Positions 30,301-42,900 of a stretch of 64,000 nt of DNA are shown in pieces. The notes below the pieces were generated by a model, which saw nothing but the letters and a program-made list of their open reading frames with translations, had not been told where the DNA came from and did not search any database. Position numbers and translations under genes: made by a program. The stretch's first letter is position 1, and every line of letters begins with the position of its first letter. Origin of the DNA: Dermatophagoides farinae (lineage: Eukaryota > Arthropoda > Arachnida > Sarcoptiformes > Pyroglyphidae); assembly GCF_024713945.1 (NCBI RefSeq), contig NC_134685.1, positions 2,909,001-2,973,000 on the forward strand, read 5' to 3'.

Positions 30301-33300
30301 AGAAAAACCTGATGATGATGATAATCAATTCACCATTGTTCAAACATTATTTTCACATAAGAATCCTAGTTCAATTTTCACTTTCAATTTTATCTTTTTT
30401 TTTAAAGATTTTCATTTGTTTTTGTTGTTGTTGTTGTCGTCGTTTTTTTTCTGAATTTCTAGGTGATTTGGTCATCATCATCATCATCATCAAGTACGAT
30501 GAACTAGTTTTTTTTGCTGTTGTTGTTGTTGTTATTATTGCCTGGTATGTTGTGTGTCTGGTTCTGTCAGTCGGTCGATTGGTCGGCCGACCAACCAACC
30601 AACCAACCAACCAGCTAACCATAGTCTGACCTTTTATCATACAGACAAAACAAAACAAAACAAAAAAAAACGCATTCAATTAAGGTCATCATTATGGTGA
30701 TGATGAATTTTTGTCTTTAAAAAAAAAATTTTTTAAAGAAAAATATTTCATATGTGTAAGGGTTGTGTTTCTTTGCTAGTTGTTTTTATTTCATTCAAAA
30801 AAAAACGATGTGTGTGTGAAGAATAAGTGATGTGAATGAATGAATGACTGGCTAAGAATGGCTTTCATGGTTAGCCAATGATGATAATGACATCCGGTTG
30901 ACAACAACAACAACAACAACCATTGATGATGATGACGATGAAAGTAAAAGTGACATCTGTGTGTGTGGTATTCACAGACTTTTTCTTTTGTTTTAATTTT
31001 TTTTTTTTTTTTTTGCTTGAAAATTTCTAAATTTGGATGATTCCATTATGTTTTTTTTCTCTCTTTCGTGATCCAACATTATTATCAAGTTGGGATCAAG
31101 AATTTTTTTTTTTTTGTTGCAAAAATCAAGCATCGAATGAAACCAACGATCCAGCAAAAAAGCAATGCAAAAAAAGGTCATAGACCTCGAGAATTTTTTT
31201 TTTTTTGCTGGTTTTGTTCTCGACAACGAAATCTTGTGGATCTGCTGCTGCTGCTGCTGCTGCTATATATATGGTGAATGAAAAATGGAATTTGGAATTT
31301 GTTTCGATGTAATATATACTATATAGATGGATGGACCAAAAAAAAAAAAAAAATGAAAAAAATCTGATATTTTTGGATCAAACGTGATGTGTTTTGTGTG
31401 TGTGTGTGTGTGTGGGTGGGAGTTATTTAGCCAAAAACAAGCGATAAAAGGGAGAGAAATTTTTCTTTCTTTCACATGAAATGATTCGAAATTCATCATC
31501 ATCATCATCATCATATCGATAGTATCGATTATAATAAAATCGAACGTTTTATTTTGTTTTGTTGTCGTTATTATTTTTTTTCCAATAAAGTTCATTCATC
31601 CAAAAATGTTTTTTTTTCTTGGGAAATTGTCTCGACTTTCTATTTTTGTGTGTGTGTGGAATAAATTATAGGAAATGATGATGAAGATGACGATGATGAT
31701 GATGGTGATGCTAAGAAAGTTTCGAATATTTGCACACGAAACAGGAAATCAAACTTTGTTTAAACCTCGTTTTTTTTTTGCTTTACATTTCAACTTTCAT
31801 GGAATTATCATGGCGCATGTCATTTGGGTCGATCCAAAAAAAAAAAAACGCGAATGACCTGAATGACCGAACGACCGACCAACCTTCTGATCATCATCAT
31901 CATCATCATCATCCATTCCTTTGGATGATGATATTTTTTCGTATATTATGAAAGAAAAATTTCAACACACACACACACTAAACACATGCGTATATGAAAA
32001 GTTTTATTGGAAAAAAAATCAACGGGAAGTAAAACCAAAAACTTTCAACACACACACCGGATATTCAATCGAAATCCAAGAATTTTAGAATCTTCATTTA
32101 TTTTGTTGTTGTTGTTATTGTTCATCATCTTATTGATCTGTTGTTGTTGTTGTTGTTTATGGATAGCATGAATAAGAATATTCCATTAGTTGAATTTTGA
32201 AGAAAAATTCTGGTAATAATAATCATCATCATTATCAATAATAACCATGATGATGATGATGATTCTTGTGGACTAAATTTATTCTTTAATGGTCAACCAC
32301 CACTACTGCCACCACTGCTACTACTACGAATATTATATTTTCGTTACTATTTTTAGAACGAGAATGAAAAAAAATAAAAAAAAATTGTTTCCATTTTTGT
32401 CCAACAAACAAACTGAAACCAGAATCATTCATTCATTTTTTTGGGTTGATTTCTGGCAAATTATTTATTAGTGAAAATGAAGAGAGAGAGAGAGAGAGAG
32501 AAAAAAAACAGAATTCAATCCATTTCCAGTTCCAAAAGTAAAAATGTATGTATGGTGAATAGGAATTCAATAATAAAACGATGATGATGATGATTCTTAA
32601 CAACAACAACAGCAGCAGAAACAGAATAATTTTGGGCACCCAAAAAAAAAAACTCATGGTACCCATAACACATCTCATGATCACCCAAAAACAAAATTTC
32701 CAATAACAACAACAACAACAACAACCATAAATACCGAAAAGAATACCAAAAGAACAAAAAAAAAAGTTCATTGCACTTTGGCCATTTTCGCTCTCTCTGT
32801 GTGTGTGTGTGAATAGTGTGTGGATATATAATTTCGGGATTCGATTTGCCGAATATTTTTTTTTCTGGTTCATTCTATTTCCACCGATGATGTTTCGAAC
32901 ATACACACACACGCACACACAACATATATACGACGACTAGCACTTGATTGAGAGCTCGGGTTACCGAACCGAAAATTGTATTTAGGCTACCCGAAAAAAA
33001 AAAATAATTTGTATACGAATAACGAACAAACTCGGCAACGACGCCGTACAACAACAAAAAAACTTCCTTTTCTTTTTTTTTTTATCCACCCTCCAACATC
33101 CATCAACCCCATTCGTCCTCCTTCTTGTTGTTTTGAATTATTATGATGATGATGATGATCATCATCATTATTAAATGCCGCTACCGACATACATATCGAA
33201 CGAACGTGATGGAATGATGATGATGATGATGATGAGAAATGAATGAACCAGGACGCCCTGACCGATCATCAAAGTATTTTTTTTCTGCTTTACGAATAAA

Positions 33301-34333
33301 TAAGCATTATTATTAGGAATTGAATGGCACCATTTAACCATCCGCCCGCCGACTTGAAGAATAAAACAGTACAGAACAGAATTCATTCAAATGGATGTTA
33401 TGTACTTTTTTTTCTTGTTGTTGTAGTGGTTTTTTTTTGATCGAAGAATTCTATATATAAGAATTTCTGGTTTTTTTCTGATTCTCACATGCCCAAAAAA
33501 TTCATGATGATTCGGGTTAAAGTTCGTTGAACATCCGGATGGTTGGATTTTTCTTTTCTGCCATTTCGTCATTATGGACGATGGAAAGCTTCTGTTCGAA
33601 TGCAAAAAATTCCATCATCCAAAAGTCCAGAAACAGCACAATATTCCATATACACGGAAATAAAATTAAAAGTGATGAACGAATCGAAAAAATTGCAATA
33701 AAACAAAAATTTTATTTGAATGATGAGCGAAAAAAAATATATCAGCAAAAGAAAAAAAGGAAACAAAGTAAAAAAAAATTATCATCCAATTCAAAAAAAA
33801 AGAAAAAAAATTGACAAAAATAGCACACACACACACAGACAGACAGACACAAAAACACAGAGCACCAAATATTCAGACAATCGATAATCGATATCGATTG
33901 TTGTAATTTTTTTTTCGAATCGAAGACCAATGGATTAATATATGATGATGATTATATTTGTAAATCATCACCATCATCATCAATGATAAAAATAAATAAA
34001 TTCAATTCTGTTGATAATAATAATATGTGTATGTATGATGTGAGATTCAAAATGATGAAAACAAAACAAAGAGAAAAAAAAATCTCTTGGTTTTTTGATT
34101 GCTTATTAGTATTTTCAATGATGATGATCAATGATAATTTGTATTTGGTGATTTAATGATGATGATGATGATTAATATTGCCTATTCAAATTCGTCATTG
34201 TTGATGATTTGGTTCAAAGTTCAATGATGGATCAATGGTGTGAATTATTGGACCTTTGAAATTATATGGAATTTTTCGTCGATTATGTGTGTGTGTGTGT
34301 TTGGAATATAATAATAATTAATAATAATTTATA
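27338..34333. other. 7-kb noncoding block between MEX3 and SNX27
   Basis: No exon is recognised. The first part is probably the MEX3 3' UTR (A/T-rich, repeated TTTTTTTT, CAAA repeats at 27805-27824). Beyond it lie CA tracts (28310-28330), a C9 run at 29251-29259, GATT repeats, CAT repeats (31495-31513, 31892-31911), a TGC repeat (31242-31264), a 16-bp perfect palindrome at 30579-30594 and a CAGA repeat (33836-33848). Nothing else could be supported. Confidence 0.6.
30579..30612. repeat. Palindrome joined to a (CCAA)n microsatellite
   Basis: TTGGTCGGCCGACCAA at 30579-30594 is a perfect 16-bp palindrome. It lies where GGTY-type units on the left meet CCAA units on the right, so the whole could fold into a hairpin. 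Confidence 0.85.
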
Positions 34334-36443
34334 TTAATCTTTTTGATGATTCAATGGCTGTTGTTGAGATTGTGATTGCAATGTTGATGATTGATTTGTT
34401 GGTGTTGCCGATTGTTGTTGTTGAATTTGTTGTTTACGTTCTTCCATTACTTTATCAAAACATTCATTTAGAAATATATTCTACACACAAGAATGGATAA
34501 ATATATATGGAATTTAAATCAAAAAAAAAAATTTCCAATAACTTACATATGGTGTATGGATACGAACACGACGTAATCGATTATCCGGTTTATTATAAAC
34601 AAAAACAAATGAAATGCCTTCATCATCAACATACCATTCTTTCAATGTATTCCATTGAAATTCAATTTTTTTATCCTCAATCATTCCATCATCACGACAT
34701 GCTTGTAATTTAAATGAATCATAACCAATAATACACATAATATGGCCTTCTTTACGGGCATCTGAAGCACAATGTGGAAATGTTATCTCACCATAGCCAT
34801 CTAATTTTCTGGCCAATTTTAAATACTGTGTCAATAATGTGGGAAAACAAAACAGAATGAAAAATGTTAAAATAGACTAGATTTTTTTTCAACTTACATC
34901 GGATTTTTTTGATATTTCTTGCAATGCTTTCAATTCATATAATTTATTACCAGCTTTAATTTGTCCTTTATTTACATCTTCAATCGATTGATAGTAGAAA
35001 AATTGTTCCAATAAATCTTCTTTTGTACACAATTCCAATTCTGTGTATAAATGAAAAAACCATTTTTTCATCATCAAACATGTGGATGCAGCACTTGTAT
35101 TCTGTATATTCTGTATATATAAATTATATGGAAATTCATTTGATTGTAATTTTCTTTCGAATCCTTGTTCAACAATTTCAAATATGGCAAAATAACTGGC
35201 TAAATCCGGTGAAAGATTAATCTTTTCAATAATGGCATCATATACTTCTTTGGTGCAGCTATTCTTTCTGACTGTAATTGTTATGGCCGTACGATTTGGT
35301 AATAAAATTTTCAGATCAACTGGCGTTTGATTTGTTCCCTGTATGTGTATTATTATTAACAGCAAAAAAATAAAGACAGATTAAATGTTGAAAAAACAAA
35401 CAAACACAAAAAAAACCATACATGTTCATCATCATAATCGGTAAGAAATTCTTGTATTATATCACTTTCACCAATAACACGAACGGCACAAACTTTTTCA
35501 ATATAAGATTCAAGACCACGTCGTCTTGAATCCAATTGTTGATATGACAATGAGAATGGCCATTTTCCGGGAAATTTTGGAAATATAAATTCATTAAATT
35601 CACGTTTAAGGTTATTATGTAGATTAAGAAATTCACGATAACGTCTTGAGCAAAGATGTCTACCAGCCATATAGATATTGTAAACACAATAACGTTCACC
35701 AGAATTATTTTTTTCAATCCAACTATAATCCGGTATTGTTATTGGCAATGAACGTTTTTCACTATAATCATAGACAAAATTATTTCCATCATCTGATGGC
35801 TCTAATTTTTCTGCTTCCTTTAAAAATGAGCAAAAAAAATTACAAAAAAATAAAAAAATTTTTCACCAAAAACAAATATTTACCCTAGGCGTTACGGATA
35901 TTACAGTAAGGACAAGTTTATCGCCACTAGATTTAATCAGATCAACAACTTGTTTATGTGTTGCACCTTCAACATTGACACCGTTCCTGTTTTTTTTTTT
36001 TTGTTTTTTGTTTTCCAGAATTAGAATCATAAATCATAAAAAAAACTGAAAGAATACACTTACACTTCAAGAATACGATCACCTTTTCTAATGCCGGCTT
36101 TTTCTGCGGCACCATTTTCCAATACGGCACTAACATGTTGTAATGGTGCATATAATTCACCATTTATACTACGTAATGGACCACCTTCGGATACTTGTCC
36201 ACGTACATTGAAACCGAAACCGGTTTCCGTTTTATATATGGTAACTAAATGTGGACCGGAAATATATCCTAATGATGATGTTGATGATGATGGTGGTGGT
36301 GGTGTTGGTGATGATGTGGGCGTTGTTGTTGTTACTATCGGTGATGATGATGTCGTTGCTGTTGTTGTAGATGGAAATTGTAATGTAGATGATGATGATG
36401 ATTCTGTATTGGTCATTTGATTATTTGGAAAATTTTCTGCCAT
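34334..36443 (-). CDS. SNX27: Sorting nexin 27 (PDZ-PX-FERM)
   Basis: Six exons: 36443-36064, 35986-35884, 35817-35422, 35338-34898, 34825-34547 and 34480-34334, all in frame, giving 581 residues (human 541). A Ser/Thr/Pro-rich head is followed by the PDZ domain ([18 protein letters not shown] to [10 protein letters not shown]), then [20 protein letters not shown]. The PX domain has [29 protein letters not shown] and [20 protein letters not shown]. The FERM-like module runs from [12 protein letters not shown] to VRIHTPY. SNX27 recycles PDZ-ligand cargo such as beta2-adrenergic receptor from endosomes with retromer; the PX domain binds PI3P. The C-terminal exon is Gln-rich and poorly conserved. 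All introns are short. Confidence 0.96.
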
Positions 36444-37249
36444 CGATTATTGTCATGTATCGAATTTTCTAATTTTAATAACGATTATTAGATCAATCAA
36501 ATATATACCCCACAATGGATCAATTGACTTACTTTTAGAATGTGCGATCTATTCGAACGAATATGAATGATATGGATGATAATGGATGTTCCCTATTTGA
36601 AAATTTATGCTTGATTTTTTTTTCGTCAGTGTGTGTTTGTGTGAGTGTGTGGTTCAATTTAGCCACCATTTAAAAAAAACGACGAAATAGACGAGTATAA
36701 TTTATGTTGAGAATTTTTTTGTTTCTTGTTTTGTTTTTGTTTTCAATTCAACACAGCTGATGATATATTTGGATGTGTGACATTTTTCTGTTTTCATTCG
36801 ATGATGATGGTGAAAAAAATACTCATCTGATTTGTTTGGAATAATAATTCAATTTAAATTAAATTCTTCACATGGATGATTCTTGTTGTTGTTCGTGGTG
36901 ATTGAATGAACATGAATCCATTTATTTTTCGGATAAATCCAAGATCTTTTTAGCTACACATAGCATTAGCATCTCTCCCTCTCTTTCATCCATGCATGGA
37001 ACGACGTGAGTAAAAAAATTTACCGACATCATACACACATACAATGAATGAATGAATATTTTTTTTATGTAACATCAACAACATTGATTGTAACGCCATC
37101 CAGTATCCATTCCGGGAATTTTCGTAATTTAAATCCAAATTTTGATTCATTGTTAACATTGCCATCTGTTGGCCAGGAAATTGATCATTAATAATTGATA
37201 ATTCGGTTGCATGTGTCGTAAATGATCTTTTTTCTTACGTTAAAACATA
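36444..37249. promoter_or_regulatory. Divergent spacer SNX27 (-) / RPP21-like (+)
   Basis: These 806 bp hold no recognised exon. Two reverse-oriented copies of the boundary motif lie close together near the RPP21 side: GGATGGCGT (rc of 37093-37101) and CAGATGGCAA (rc of 37160-37169). Repeats are minor. Confidence 0.5.
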
Positions 37250-37773
37250 ATGGACACCGCAAAACGTTTAGCATATCTACAACAATTACAAAACCTATTG
37301 ATCAATCAACATCATCATCATTTGGATTCAAATTCAAATTCATTGATTAAATTGAATTCATTCTATGGTTATCTTGGAAAAGAAATTTCCATGAAACATA
37401 ATGTTCAAATGTAAGTATTTTTTGGGTTTTTAATTTTCTATTTTCTAAATTTGGATATATTATTTCATTTATATTTAGATTAAATTGTGATCCATTAAAA
37501 TTATATCGCTGTAAACGTTGCTATTGTCAATATGATTTTCAATCAATCATTGAAAAACGAATTTATCGAATGAAAACATCAAAACGTCGATTATGTTTCG
37601 AATGTCCACAATGTTCATATCCACGAACGATAATTTTTCGACAACGAACAAAAACAAAATGGGAAAAATATCTAGATCAACAATCACAACCATCGACAGC
37701 ACCACCACCACCACAACAACAACAACAACAACAAAGACCATCAAATCGAAAACAATCAAAATCATCGGATTAA
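37250..37773 (+). CDS. RPP21: Ribonuclease P/MRP subunit p21-like (Rpr2/RPP21 family)
   Basis: Exons 37250-37410 and 37479-37773 (68-nt intron, GTAAGT) give 151 residues (human RPP21 154). The helical N-terminus (KRLAYLQQLQNLLINQ, then KLNSFYGYLGKEISMKHNVQ) is followed by NCDPLKLYRCKRCYCQ and a second Cys pair CFECPQC. Thus a four-Cys zinc ribbon is present, as in RPP21/Snm1/Rpr2 proteins, where a KR or DPxxKR stretch precedes the first CxxC. These proteins join RNase P and help in 5' processing of tRNA precursors. The C-terminus is low complexity (Pro/Gln/Lys). Family assignment is by pattern; sequence identity to human is low. Confidence 0.65.
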
Positions 37774-38543
37774 TTTTTCAATTTTATTTTATTATCAAAA
37801 AAATTTCCATTTTGTTATCGATTTTTTTTTATTTGTTTGTCCTATACTATATGAACAAACCATTCATGTAAAAGTGTTTCATTTGTAAATCATTAGATGG
37901 CGACATATGATGGACATTTAAAAATTCAAAAACGATGATTGGCGCGTATTTATTGAATTTACCTATTCTCATTGGTTATAAGAAAGCAAATAAAAGAAAA
38001 AAAGAATTGATCAAGAATAGAATATTTGGTACAACAAGTTCATAACAAGAATCATCCTACACATACTCACGCGCGCGCAAAAATTTTTTTTGTGCATCAA
38101 TCCAATGGAGAAAACAACAACAAAAAAAACAAGAAACCCTTGTGTGTATATATAGACAATTCAGGCGTAAACGCGCCTGAACCAATGGACCAAATATTCT
38201 TTCTTCGTCGTCGTTGCTGTTGTTACAGTTTCGAGTGAACAAAAAAAATAATAGAAAAATAATGGGGAAAAACATTTCCGTTCCTACATTATCATTATAT
38301 AGATGGTGGTGGTGGTGGTGATTATCGGAATCGGTTTCGCCCACACACACACACACACATATACACCAATGTCGAGAATAATCGAAAAAAAGGCGCCCAA
38401 ATTTCATCAACCAACCTGATCATCACCATCATCATCATCATTCAGTTTGTTGACGATCATCAATAAACTTGATCGTCATCAGTGTTCAATTTTGGTTCAA
38501 AAAAAAAAAAAAAAAAAAATTTTTTTCCAAAACCAAAAAAAAA
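37774..38543. promoter_or_regulatory. Upstream region of the GPCR with TATA-like box and hairpin
   Basis: No exon is recognised. It contains a CATTAGATGGCGAC boundary motif (37891-37904), an ATTGGTTATAAG CCAAT-type element (37972-37983), TATATATA (38147-38154) and a G+C-rich inverted repeat TTCAGGCG / CGCCTGAA (38160-38181). A run of about 20 A follows at 38500-38519 before the start codon. Confidence 0.5.
38160..38181. repeat. 8-bp inverted repeat with 6-nt loop
   Basis: TTCAGGCG at 38160-38167 pairs perfectly with CGCCTGAA at 38174-38181 around TAAACG. It is G+C-rich in an AT-rich setting and lies just after a TATATATA sequence, so it could fold in the 5' leader of the GPCR transcript. Confidence 0.85.
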
Positions 38544-39891
38544 ATGTTTATTAATCATATTAATAGTTTTATATCATCAGATAGTAATCGACAAATATTT
38601 GATGATTATTCTGAACCATTAAATATTGATCAAATTTTCAATTTGACAATGATGATGGATCGACAACAACATCTACATCAACATCAATTGATAACAGCAA
38701 CAACGACAACTATAACACCAATACGATCATCATCATCAATAACAGCAGCAACAGCAGCAGCAGCAGCTGCAACAACAACAACAACAACAACAACATCAGC
38801 GGCAACAATATCGACAACTTCAACAACAACAGATTCATCAATGATAATTATAACAAATGAAGTGAATGGAGCTGCCGTTATAATTGCCTATTCATTAATT
38901 GTGATCATTTCATTGATTGGTAATTCATTAGTAGTGAAAATTGCATTTAGTGGCCGCTGGATACCTGGCCGTTCACAACGTGCACGTACAACAACCGATG
39001 TTTTGATTGGTTCATTATCATTCAGTGATCTTGTGATGACAATATTTAACATACCATTTAATTTGGCACGTATTCTATTACCATATTGGCCATTTGGTCG
39101 TGCCTTATGTTATGGTGTTCCATTTGTTCAAACAGCCTGTGTTTATGTATCAACATTCACTATGGCTGCCATTGCATTACATCGTTGGCGTATGGTTAGC
39201 CATCCAACAACCGTTATGTTACATAAACCACAACGTTCAATAGCATCAAATCCATTACGTTCATTTAATTCATTAAGACGTACAATATCCATTGTATGGT
39301 TAATATCATTTTGTTTAGCAGCGCCAACCGTTGCATTTAATACATTAAAAATGGCCAATGTTAATGGCCATTTTGTTATACGTTGCCGTGTGGATTATCC
39401 ATTCATTTTTGGCATTAATACATCATTATTATTAACAATTGAAATATTTCTAACACAATATTTAATACCATTATTAATAACCGGCATTTTATATATGAAA
39501 ATTGCATCCGTTATACATAGACAGAGTCGTTTTAATAAAATAACCGGCAGTATAATGACTGCTGGTGGTGATTTCAATATAAAATCATTATCAACACAGA
39601 TTGGTTTGCCTACAACAGCAACAACGATAATTAATCCAAATCATCATAATCATCAACATCAGGTAAATCAGAATCAAAATCAAAATCAAAAAGAACAACA
39701 ACAACAACAACAATCACAGAATTCAGCAATAACTGAAATGATAAGTACACAATCAATGATAATGATTGATTCACCACCACCACCACCACCACACCACAAC
39801 CATCACTGCTACAACAACAACAACAACAATCATCGTCATTATCACAATCATCATCAATAATGATGAATAATCCAGTTTTTTCTCAACAACA

Positions 39892-39926
<35 letters not shown>

Positions 39927-42900
39927 AACAACAACCACAACAATCATCAATAACATCACGTGGTTGTAAACGTCGTAGACAATTAGAAGTAAAACGACGA
40001 AGAATATTAATGTTATCATTGGTTGTGGCTGTATTCGCCATTTGTTGGCTACCATTGAATCTTTATCATTTAACTATTGATCTTGGTTTTGCTCATCATC
40101 GATTGACTGTTTTTTTAGTGGTAATTTTTTTTTGTTTCATTTTTTTCATTCTTGTTGTTAATTGCATGGTCATAATTAATTAATATTATCATCATGGTCA
40201 TCATTATCATGTGATGATAATTATTTTCGCTGTTAATTTCCAGATTTTCATCAAGAAAGAGAGAGAGAAAAAAAGATAATTTAATTATAACCAGATCTTT
40301 TTTTTTTTTTTGTTGCTTCCTTACATTACATGTTATTTATTCTGGTTTTTTTTACTTCTTTTTTTTCTGGTTGTCGTTATTGTTCTGGCTCTGTAAACCC
40401 GGGTTTCAACTATATTTATCACCACACACTATCACACTATCACACACACAGGATTTTTTTCCCTGGCTATGCCCAAAAACAATCGAACCGGACCACTATA
40501 GAATGGTGTAAATAACTGGATTTTTTTTCTGGACCAGAAATTCTAGCAATTAATAAATTGAAAAAAAAACAACACAATTCAAATACAAAACACACCCATG
40601 AATGTTTTCCAGATTCACATTCAATTATCGGGTGAGAAGAAAAATATTAACCAGATTCAAAGACTTTTTCTTTTGATTTTCACACACACACGCACACATT
40701 AGAATTTGATTAGATTTTGTTGTTTTTTTTTTTTTTTTTCATCGGCCTAGATTTGAAACAAGAGATCAATACATGAGAATTGGAGAATTGCCTGTTGGAA
40801 ATCAAATTCATTGGTTGAAATTTTTTTTGTTCCGTTTTCTGATTACAAATCAAATCGAATTAGTACTATTCTCTGATGATGATGGAATAGAACAGAACAG
40901 AACAGAATAGTCAGTCAATCAGTCAGTTAGTCAGTTTTGTGATGTATGAAAAAAAAATTTATTCGTGCGTATAGATTCGTAGATCCTGTACCTGTAAATT
41001 TTCGTTTTGTTTTTTTTGTTTTTTTTTCGTTGCTTTTTTGTTTGTTTAGATGCCATTGTGTGTGTGTGTGTGTGTGTATGTGCGCGTGATTTTCATTTGT
41101 AAAATTCTCTGGAACCATTAACATATTCCAATTCTTTTTTTTGTTCTTTTCGCATCAATAGTCGATTCAAATTTCTTTTCTCTCTCTCGTTTGGTTTTGA
41201 ATTTTAAATTTGTGCTGATCATCACCATCACGATGATGATGATGATGATGATGATGATGGCAAACTTTTTGACTATTTGAATATAATTCCATAACAATAG
41301 GATTAATAATTTGAATGTGCAAATGGAAATGGTAATGGAGAAATGAATTTTCTAGAATTATCGACATTGTTTGGATATTTTTTTTTGATTTTGATTTTGA
41401 TTTTCTATAATGACAAAACTGTCAATATTTGGCATTGAATTTTTTTTTTGTTTGTTGCTGTTGTTTTTTCTTGATCATCATCAATTTTTTTTTGTGCGTG
41501 TGTGTAAATATTTACACGATATATATATATCAAAGACAGTTGTGGTTATTCGGTTTGTTTGTTTATTTGTTTATCTTTGGTTGAATCGATGAGATCAACA
41601 TTCGATCATATGATCATGATGATGATGATGATGATCATATTGGATCAAATTGTTTTTTTCTCTTTTTCTTTAGTGTAATTTTTTTTTCACAACAATTAAT
41701 CAATATAAATTCTGTATACCTGATGGCCATAAACATTGTCATTGTTGCTGTTGTTATGGGAAATGCGGAACAACAAGAATATTCTCGTTTTCCGGTTCTA
41801 TTTCTAGATTTTATGAATAAAAAAAAACGAGAAAAAAACTCGATTCTTTTTCTTTGTACAACCAATGATTCCATTGAGAATTTATATTTATTTATTGACA
41901 TTTCACAATTTCTTGTCAACCAACAATTTCAAATTACAACATCTGTGTGTGTGTGTGTCTGTGTAGGTGTAATTAAACCAGTCACTATTTACTATACTTT
42001 TTCACATTTCATTTCATTTCATTTCATGGCCAATTAAATTTTATATATTCAGTAAATTAAATTGAACTTGAATCGAATGGAAAAAAAATTTTTTTTCCAT
42101 TCGATTAAACACACAATGTCATTTTCGCCGTTGTTGTTGTTGTTGTTTATTTCATTTTCAGTTCAATTACCGATTTTATTTGTCCGAAATTGAAAACCGT
42201 ATTTTCATTTGATCTACTACTACAAAAATGGATCAATCGATTATTGACAAATTATATAATATTTATATATTTACACTTGAAAGTGACAAAATTTTTCTCA
42301 GTTTCGTTTTTTGTTTTTATTTTTCAATTGCAACAAATCATTAATTTCATTTTTTTTCTCTCTCTCTCTCTTTCCTTTCATTCCTGTTTTTCATCGCTCA
42401 TCATCACCAAAATGATTTTGTCAACTGGCAAAAAACTATTTTCACCATCATCATCGTTATTAACATTGTCAACAAATTTTTTACCACAATGAACACACGC
42501 ACTCACACACACACAGTGTCATTGGTTTGCAATGAGCTCTGTATGGTAAGTATAGTATTACTATAGTGGGATAATAAATTTATTATTATTGTGTAGAAAA
42601 TCATTACAGCGGAAATAAAAACAAAAAACGAAAATGAAAAGGGTTGTTGGTGTAATTTTTAGTGTATAACAACAACAGCGACCAGAATCCAAGAATTCCA
42701 TCAATATCCAATAGACAGAAGAACATGGCGAAAGAAACAAAATTAGCCATGAGTAAAATAAAAATCCCTGCCTGCAGTTTATAGTTTGTGCTTTTTTTTC
42801 CAACTCTTTAGTTTTCATTCTAAAATGCATTTTTTGTTGTTGTTGTTTTTGTTTTTGTTGTTGTTGTTGTTGTTCATCTTTAATAATGTGAAATGAAAAG

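Noticed and set aside
32938-33000. Possible tRNA-like T-arm (GGTTCGGTAACCC on the minus strand)
   Set aside because: The T-loop lacks the conserved TTCRA form, and no acceptor or anticodon stem could be paired.
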